Notes under the pieces: generated by a model
What the model saw: the letters and a program-made list of their open reading frames with translations, nothing else
The model's database searches: none
Told to the model about the DNA's origin: nothing
NCBI GenBank assembly: GCA_036365145.1
Contig: JAEOAD010000018.1
Coordinates: forward strand, 7,582,001 to 7,646,000
DNA: 64,000 bases
Source: Orientallactaga sibirica
Taxonomy: Eukaryota > Chordata > Mammalia > Rodentia > Dipodidae
Reading direction: 5' to 3'
Part shown: one piece after another, positions 58,968 through 64,000 of the stretch
Layout: the number at the start of each line of letters is the position of its first letter
Position numbering within the stretch: the stretch's first letter is position 1
Position numbers and translations under genes: made by a program

Positions 58968-59134
58968 TTTTCTTTTTTTTTTTTTTTTTTGGTTTTTTGA
59001 GATAGGGTCTTACTCTAGCTCAGGCTGACTTGGAATTCACTCTGTAGTATTAGGGTAGACTCGAAGTCACTGTGATCCTCCTATCTCTGCCTCCCCATTG
59101 CTGAGATTAAAGGTGTGCACCACCACACCTAGCT
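58968..59134 (-). mobile_element. B1-type SINE in L1 ORF2
   Basis: T-run, then tttttgagatagggtcttac, 'gaattcactctgtagtattag', 'gattaaaggtgtgcaccacca'. Target-site duplication ttgttcaacc at 58958-58967 and 59135-59144 is exact. Confidence 0.94.
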
Positions 59135-59540
59135 TTGTTCAACCATTTTTATTGCTGCTCTATTCACAATAGCCAGGAACTGGAATCAACCCAGATACCC
59201 ATCAACAAATGAATGGTTAATGAAGATGTGGTACATATACAAATGGGAGTTCTGCTCAGCAGTAAGGAAAAATGAAACAAATTTGCAGGAAAATGAAGGA
59301 CTCAGAAAAAAAAATCATGCTGTGTGAGGTCATGCAGGCTCAGAAAGACAAAAACTGCATGATCTCTGTAATATACAGCTTCTAACCTGGTCCAGTATCA
59401 GTTAATTGTAAGCCATAATAAATATTTACAATATGGACATGGCATTAGAATGAAGATAAGAAAAGGGGGAAATAGAGAGGGGAGAAAGAGAGAAAAAAAG
59501 AGAGGGGGCTACTTGGCAACAAGTCAATGATTTGCAAAAG

Positions 59541-59602
59541 GAAGAAGAAAGAAAGAAAGAAAGAAAGAAGAAAGAAAGAAAGAAAGAAAGAAAAAGAAAG
59601 AG
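59541..59602 (+). repeat. (GAAA)n microsatellite in the L1 3'UTR
   Basis: Purine-only GAAA/GAAGAAA repeats continue from a wider AG-rich block beginning near 59457. The other long L1 3'UTRs have a G/A-rich block at the same place, so it probably arose by expansion of that block. Confidence 0.92.
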
Positions 59603-60891
59603 TTGTGAGAAGACCTAGGGGGTATAAGAAGAGAGATCGTATAGGGAGGATATTCAAAACTAATGTTGACATGAACCAATCCCATAGAAACCTTCCTGGA
59701 TACCATTCTACAAGTCATTACCTTCAATAAGGGGAGGGGACTTGAACAGAAGAGTTCCATAAAAGGTAGAGAAAACATTAACCTAAAACCATGGGCTGTG
59801 GCTGGTAATTCCCAGGGGCAGAATTGGGTTGCTCCTCCCACAGTGAGCTTGTGGTCAGGGAGATATAAAGTCCCCAAAATGATACAGACTTTGCCAAAAC
59901 ACTTGATTACCTGCAAGAGTTAAAGGGTAAGTGCCTACTGCTGAAGACACCACAGCCTGCAACCATAGGACATCAAGTGATCATTTTGGAACTGAGATGG
60001 AATCCAGTACCTTCCTGGCTAGCCCTCATAATGCTAGAAAGTGCTATGAGAATGGCTGGAGAATAACCGTTGCCAGCAGATTGATTGAACAGGAAACCCT
60101 GCCAGTTACAAAATCAACCAGCTAAGCAAGAATTAATTACACACTTGTGCAATAGTGTCACACAGCCAATGTAGGTAACCAACTGCTCACAGATTGTACA
60201 TGAGACTTGCTCAGTAGTGGTTAACTCATATCTGGCTCTGAGACCCAAGCCAGATTCTCTAAACCAGATCCAGAGAGAACCTCCACTGCTCTCTAACTAA
60301 GAAGATTAGATATACACATCAATATATCTTTCTAATGACTAGACTTATCCCCTTTTATTCAAACTGTTTTAACTTTTGGTTGGAGAATATGTTCTATTTT
60401 ACACATGGAGGATAATATGGGGAAGAACAAGGATACATCAATACAATAAGAAAAAGCTGATTGCTAAGAAATGGGTTCTCTACACCTCATCTACCTGGGC
60501 CCAGAAGTCATTATAGGGGAAGTGGTGACATAAATACTTCTCTCATGGATAGGCTGAAAACCAGATGCAGGGAAATGGCAACAGACACTGTGGTCACTCA
60601 AATATAAAAATAAAGACCCATAGTCTACAGAGAAGGCAACACTAAATCAGATCTCTATCTGATGCTCAGGAAGCATTGCTGAAAAGGGTGTGGAAAGATT
60701 GTAAGAGCCTTAGTGTGGGTGGGATTAACCTGAGACACCACATTTCCCCCATCCCTGCAAAGACTGACTGAGGCCTCTTGGTCCCCACAATGAATACCAA
60801 TAACTCTACAAAGTCCCTCAGCAGAATTGGAGCAGGGAGAAGGAGGCTATGTGTGCAACTTTTCTATAAAAATATCAATAAATTTTAAATG

Positions 60892-60958
60892 GGAATATTT
60901 AAGTGGGACTGGATACATTTTACATGTGGTTGTGAATCTATGTAGACTAGTGGAAGAC
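60892..60958 (+). mobile_element. MaLR-like internal region, right end
   Basis: gggactggatacattttaca, 'gtggttgtgaatctatg' and 'tagactagtggaagac' directly precede the LTR, the arrangement of the 3' end of MaLR internal sequence. It would be the continuation of 56997-57667. Confidence 0.5.
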
Positions 60959-61438
60959 TATGGTGGTTTCAATTAGATGTACCCCTTAAATTTATATGTT
61001 CTGAAGTTCATTTGTCTCAGACTGATGATAATTTGGGAGGTGGAGCCCTGCTAGAGGAGGTGTGTTGTTGGGGACCAGATTTGGGAAGTTAGAGACTGTG
61101 GCAATTTCAATCAGATCTATCTCTTAAACTCATGTATTCTGAATGCCCTGTCCCAAGCTGGTGATAATTTTGAAGGTGGAGACTTGACAGAGGTGGTGTG
61201 TTTTGGGGATCAGATTGGGGCTGTTATAGCCATCCCCCTCTTGCCCAAGTTTGGCTCACTCTCCTGATGCCATTTTCAATCTGCTGGGGCAAGATGATGA
61301 CCAGCTTCTGCTGATGCCATGCTTTCTCCTACTGTCATGAAGTTTTATCCAGGACTATAAGCCAAAATAAATCTTTGCCTCCCATCTGCTGATCTTGTTT
61401 GAGAGTCTTATCCCCAAAACATGAAGATAAGTACAACA
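60959..61438 (+). mobile_element. MaLR-like LTR with its first 130 nt duplicated in tandem
   Basis: 60959-61091 is the first part of an LTR (tatggtggtttcaattagat ... gaggtgtgttgttggg). At 61097 the same LTR begins again (tgtggcaatttcaatcagat) and runs to its end gtacaaca at 61438, with ccaaaataaatctttgcctc near the 3' side. Preceding 5-mers are aagac and gagac, the following one gacac. Confidence 0.78.
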
Positions 61439-61443
61439 GACAC

Positions 61444-62467
61444 TTTGTACTCATCAAGGGAAAATTCAAGAGGAGGATATTACAATAGTAAACATGTATT
61501 CACAAAATACTGGTGCACTGACTTTTATAAAGCTAAATCTATTAGACATTAAATTAGAAATAAGTCCCAAAACAATGATAGTGAGTGACTTGAATACCCT
61601 GCTAATTGTCAAAAACAAATTATCTAAACAGAAAATAAATAGAGAAGCAAGGGAACTAAAAAACAACGTAGATCAAATGGAATCTACAGAATTCTACAGA
61701 ACATTTCACCCAGACTGTACAAAATACACATTCTTCTCAGCAGCTTCTGGAATCCTCTAAGAAAGACCATATATTAAGACACAAAGTAAGTCCCTACAAA
61801 TATAGGAAAACTCATATAACTCCTCATATTATATCTTATCATAATGCAATAAAGCTACAAATCAGTAAGGGAAACAACAGAAAAACACAAACTCCTAGAG
61901 ATAATTGAGCAATGAATGCATCACTGAAGAACTAAAGAAGGAAATTAAAAAAAAAATCCTAGAACTGAATTGGAATGTTAATATAATATCCTAAATCTTA
62001 TGGGACCCAATGAAGGTAGTCTGAAGAGGGAAATTTATAGCCCTAAATGGGGCTAGAGAAAGCCTAAACACATAAATTAATGATCTATTTGAAGACATTG
62101 AAAAAATAAGAATAACCCAAACTAAAAAATAACAGATAGAAAGAAATCATCAATATCAGGGACAAAATCAATGAGTTATAAATGAACAAATCAATTTTAA
62201 ATTTAATGACTAGGATTATCCCTAGGCAGTAAAACAAGAAAATGGAATGAAAAGGATAATTAATGAAATGAAGAGCTAGTTCTTTGAAAAAAAATTAAAC
62301 AAGATTGATAAACCCATGGTCAAATTGACCAAAGATAAAGGCAGAATACACTTATCAACAAGATGAGAAAAGAAAAAGGAGATGTTACAACAGATACAAA
62401 TGAAAACTAGAGAATAATGACATATTTCAAAAACATATTCCAGATAATTGGAAACAATGGAAGAAAT
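61444..62467 (+). pseudogene. L1 ORF2 endonuclease and linker
   Basis: Frame 61494-61760 carries endonuclease sequence (TMIVSDLNTLLI in place of the usual VGDFNTPLS; STEFYRTFHPDCTKYTFFSA) and the next frame 'SYHNAIKLQ' for the catalytic SDHNA block, so key aspartates are changed (D to Y before H). It continues through the linker region with stops to the insertion at 62479. Confidence 0.85.
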
Positions 62468-62478
62468 GGATTAATTTC

Positions 62479-63263
62479 CTTTTTTTAATTATTATTTTTT
62501 ATTGACTTTTAATCTTACATACCAAAAAAACCCCACCTGATTTTTCCCTCCCCTCCCCCTTTCCACTTTAGAACTCCAGTCTCCATCATATCTCCTCCCT
62601 CTCTCCATTAGTCTCTCTTTTAATTTGATGACATCATCTTTTTCTTCTATTTTGAGGGTCTTGCAAAGGTATTGCTAGGCACTGCAAGATCATGGATATC
62701 GAGGCCAATTTCTGTCTGGGCAGTTGCATTGTAAGAGGTCATACCCTTCCTTTGGCTCTTCCATTCTATCCGCCCCCTCTTCCGCAATGGTCCCTGAGCC
62801 ATTGGAGGGTGTGACAGAGGTGTTTCAGTGCTGGGCACTCCTCCATCCCTTCTTCTCAGCACTATGTTGCCTTTTGGGTGATCCCAGTGGTCATCACCAT
62901 CTGAAAAGAGAAGCTTCTCTAACCAGGAGTGAGAGTAGTGTTAACATGTGAACATGAACATTTAGTGCAGTGTCCCCAGGGCAGCTTGGTGGGAATAATA
63001 TATACATTTAGTCAGACATGAGCAGGCTTATACCCCCAAGGCTCATGACCTCACCTACCAGACTTTTACTTAGGTTTTTCAGTACCAGGTATGTATTCCC
63101 TCCCGTAGAGAGGGCCTTCAGTCCAATTATGGAGCAGTTGGTTACCCCAAGAGTAGACACACCACTATTGTACCCGTTCAGTCATTGGGCCTGTCTGGCC
63201 AAGCTTGAATATTCAGCATCCACTGTTTTCGCTGTTGATGGCTTCTGTCTCCCATACACTGCA
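62479..63263 (-). mobile_element. L1 3'UTR inserted in an L1, exact duplication
   Basis: Minus-strand 3'UTR with the acceptor-like cttctcttttcag (AG 62902-62901), 'gccaaaggaagggtatgacc', 'gatatccatgatcttgcagt' and an A-rich end at the low-coordinate side. Target-site duplication ggattaatttc at 62468-62478 and 63264-63274 is exact. Close to the 3'UTR at 54.4-55.15 kb. 5'-truncated downstream of the donor-like block. Confidence 0.94.
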
Positions 63264-63274
63264 GGATTAATTTC

Positions 63275-63494
63275 TTGAATCACATATTCTAGCAAAACTA
63301 ATCACAGATGAAATAAAGTATCTGAGTAGAGCTATAATATCTAGCTATGTTGAAAGAAGAATTAAAAGTCTCCCAAATTAAAAAAAAAAAAAATTCCAGG
63401 CCCTGATACATTCACTACCAAATTCTCCCAAAATTTATAGAGGAACTAAAACCACTGCTTCACAAGTTATTTCAAAAAATTGAGAAGATTAAGG
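63275..63494 (+). pseudogene. L1 ORF2 continuing: start of reverse transcriptase
   Basis: After the insertion the plus-strand ORF2 goes on, with an A-run at 63379-63393 and the region equivalent to [20 protein letters not shown] (here ...HYQILPKFIEELKPLLHKLF). It ends at about 63494 against another L1 in the opposite direction. Confidence 0.82.
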
Positions 63495-64000
63495 TTGGTT
63501 TTCATGATGTTCTCTCCAGTTTCCTGTGGTTCAGGTGTTCCCTCTGCAGGCTGCTGAAGGATCAATGTTTTAGCCTGTTGTTTAGAATATAGGGTTTTAT
63601 AGTATCATTTCCTTTTGGGTCCCTATTTGTGTCCCCCCACCCTTGTCCTCCCTCTCACCCTTTCACTCCCTCCCACCCTTACCCTCCCCCCATCCCACAC
63701 TCCCTATTGTCTTGTCCTCAGGGTGCTTATTAGGTTTGGTAGCATCTCAGGTGGATTCAGGTTAGGAGCAACAGATGAATGACACCATGCAATGATTATC
63801 TTTTTGTGATTGGGTAAGCTCACTGAGGATGATCTGTTCCATTTTAGACCATTTTTTTCAAATTTCATTATTTCATCTTTCCTTACTGCTATGTAGAATT
63901 CCATAGTATAGATATACCACATCTTTGTTATCCATTCATCTAATGATGGACATCTGGGTTGATTCCAGCTCTTAGCTATTATGAATTGAGCAGCTATAAA
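63495..64000 (-). mobile_element. L1 3' region, minus strand, running off the window
   Basis: The minus strand from 64000 downward encodes the ORF2 C-terminus (MWYIYTMEFYIAVRKDEIMK at 63922-63863), then the first part of a 3'UTR with a C/T-rich strand at 63629-63700 and 'gaacacctgaaccacaggaaa'. It stops at about 63495, before the donor-like block, with no poly(A). Continues outside the window. Confidence 0.85.

Larger units (their letters stand above)
57907..60891 (+). mobile_element. 5'-truncated L1 inside the MaLR-like element
   Basis: The ORF2 C-terminal half (57907 to about 59400; [19 protein letters not shown], 'NGRKSSLTILMTMV') is heavily mutated, with a B1 at 58968-59134. The 3'UTR (59401-60891) has donor-like ggg|gtaagtg (GT 59927-59928) and a mutated acceptor (AC at 60403-60404). 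The end aataaattttaaatggg leads back into MaLR-like sequence. ttaaatg on both sides may be the target-site duplication. Confidence 0.82.

Noticed and set aside
59445..59916. Serine/phenylalanine-rich minus frames as a membrane protein
   Set aside because: The low-complexity part is the reverse strand of the (GAAA)n tract in an L1 3'UTR.

Overview
This window reads as non-coding, repeat-dense nuclear DNA from a placental mammal, almost certainly a rodent. The evidence is the repeat content: rodent B1-type SINEs, B3/B4-like SINEs, MaLR-type LTRs, ancient mammalian repeats (MIR, L1M, MLT1) and many copies of one active-looking L1 lineage. The commonest young SINE is tRNA-like, with a 'ggctggagagatggcttag' head and a CT-rich body ending in aataaataaa. 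Together with the B1 version here it reminds me of jerboas and jumping mice (Dipodidae), but that is recognition from memory and only moderately sure. I found no protein-coding host gene, rRNA, tRNA or CRISPR. Nearly all long reading frames are decayed L1 ORF1 or ORF2, or their shadows.

Layout. 0-7.9 kb: two minus-strand L1s back to back; the larger has a long 5'UTR, ORF1, ORF2 and a B1 in the ORF1-proximal end of ORF2. 7.9-17.4 kb: mostly unique AT-rich DNA with MIR, solo LTRs, SINEs and a three-layer nest at 11.4-12.5 kb. 17.5-24.9 kb: a plus-strand L1 with an ORF1-ORF2 deletion junction, a solo LTR, a 5'-truncated L1 and an inverted L1 3' end. 25-31.4 kb: unique DNA with B3/B4-like SINEs and microsatellites. 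31.4-35 kb: a run of minus-strand L1 3' ends. 35.5-37.1 kb: a local tandem mosaic, a GATA array and a GC-rich LTR-like piece. 37.1-42.9 kb: solo LTRs, an ancient L1M fragment and an unrecognised 69-codon frame. 43.0-47.9 kb: an L1 with an intact 5' end and 13-bp target-site duplication but two internal deletions. 48-52.8 kb: mostly unique. 52.8-64 kb: a dense pile of L1 copies, at least four layers deep.

The insertions can be ordered in time because many keep exact target-site duplications, listed per entry. The main observation is in the unusually long L1 3'UTR (about 1-1.4 kb without later insertions). Several copies carry a splice-donor-like block (atg|gtaagac) and, 458-496 nt downstream, a pyrimidine-rich acceptor-like block (ttctctttttcag|atgg). 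This could be a retained or conditional intron in the L1 RNA; it is an inference from sequence only. No defence system, gene cluster or other new 'system' is visible.
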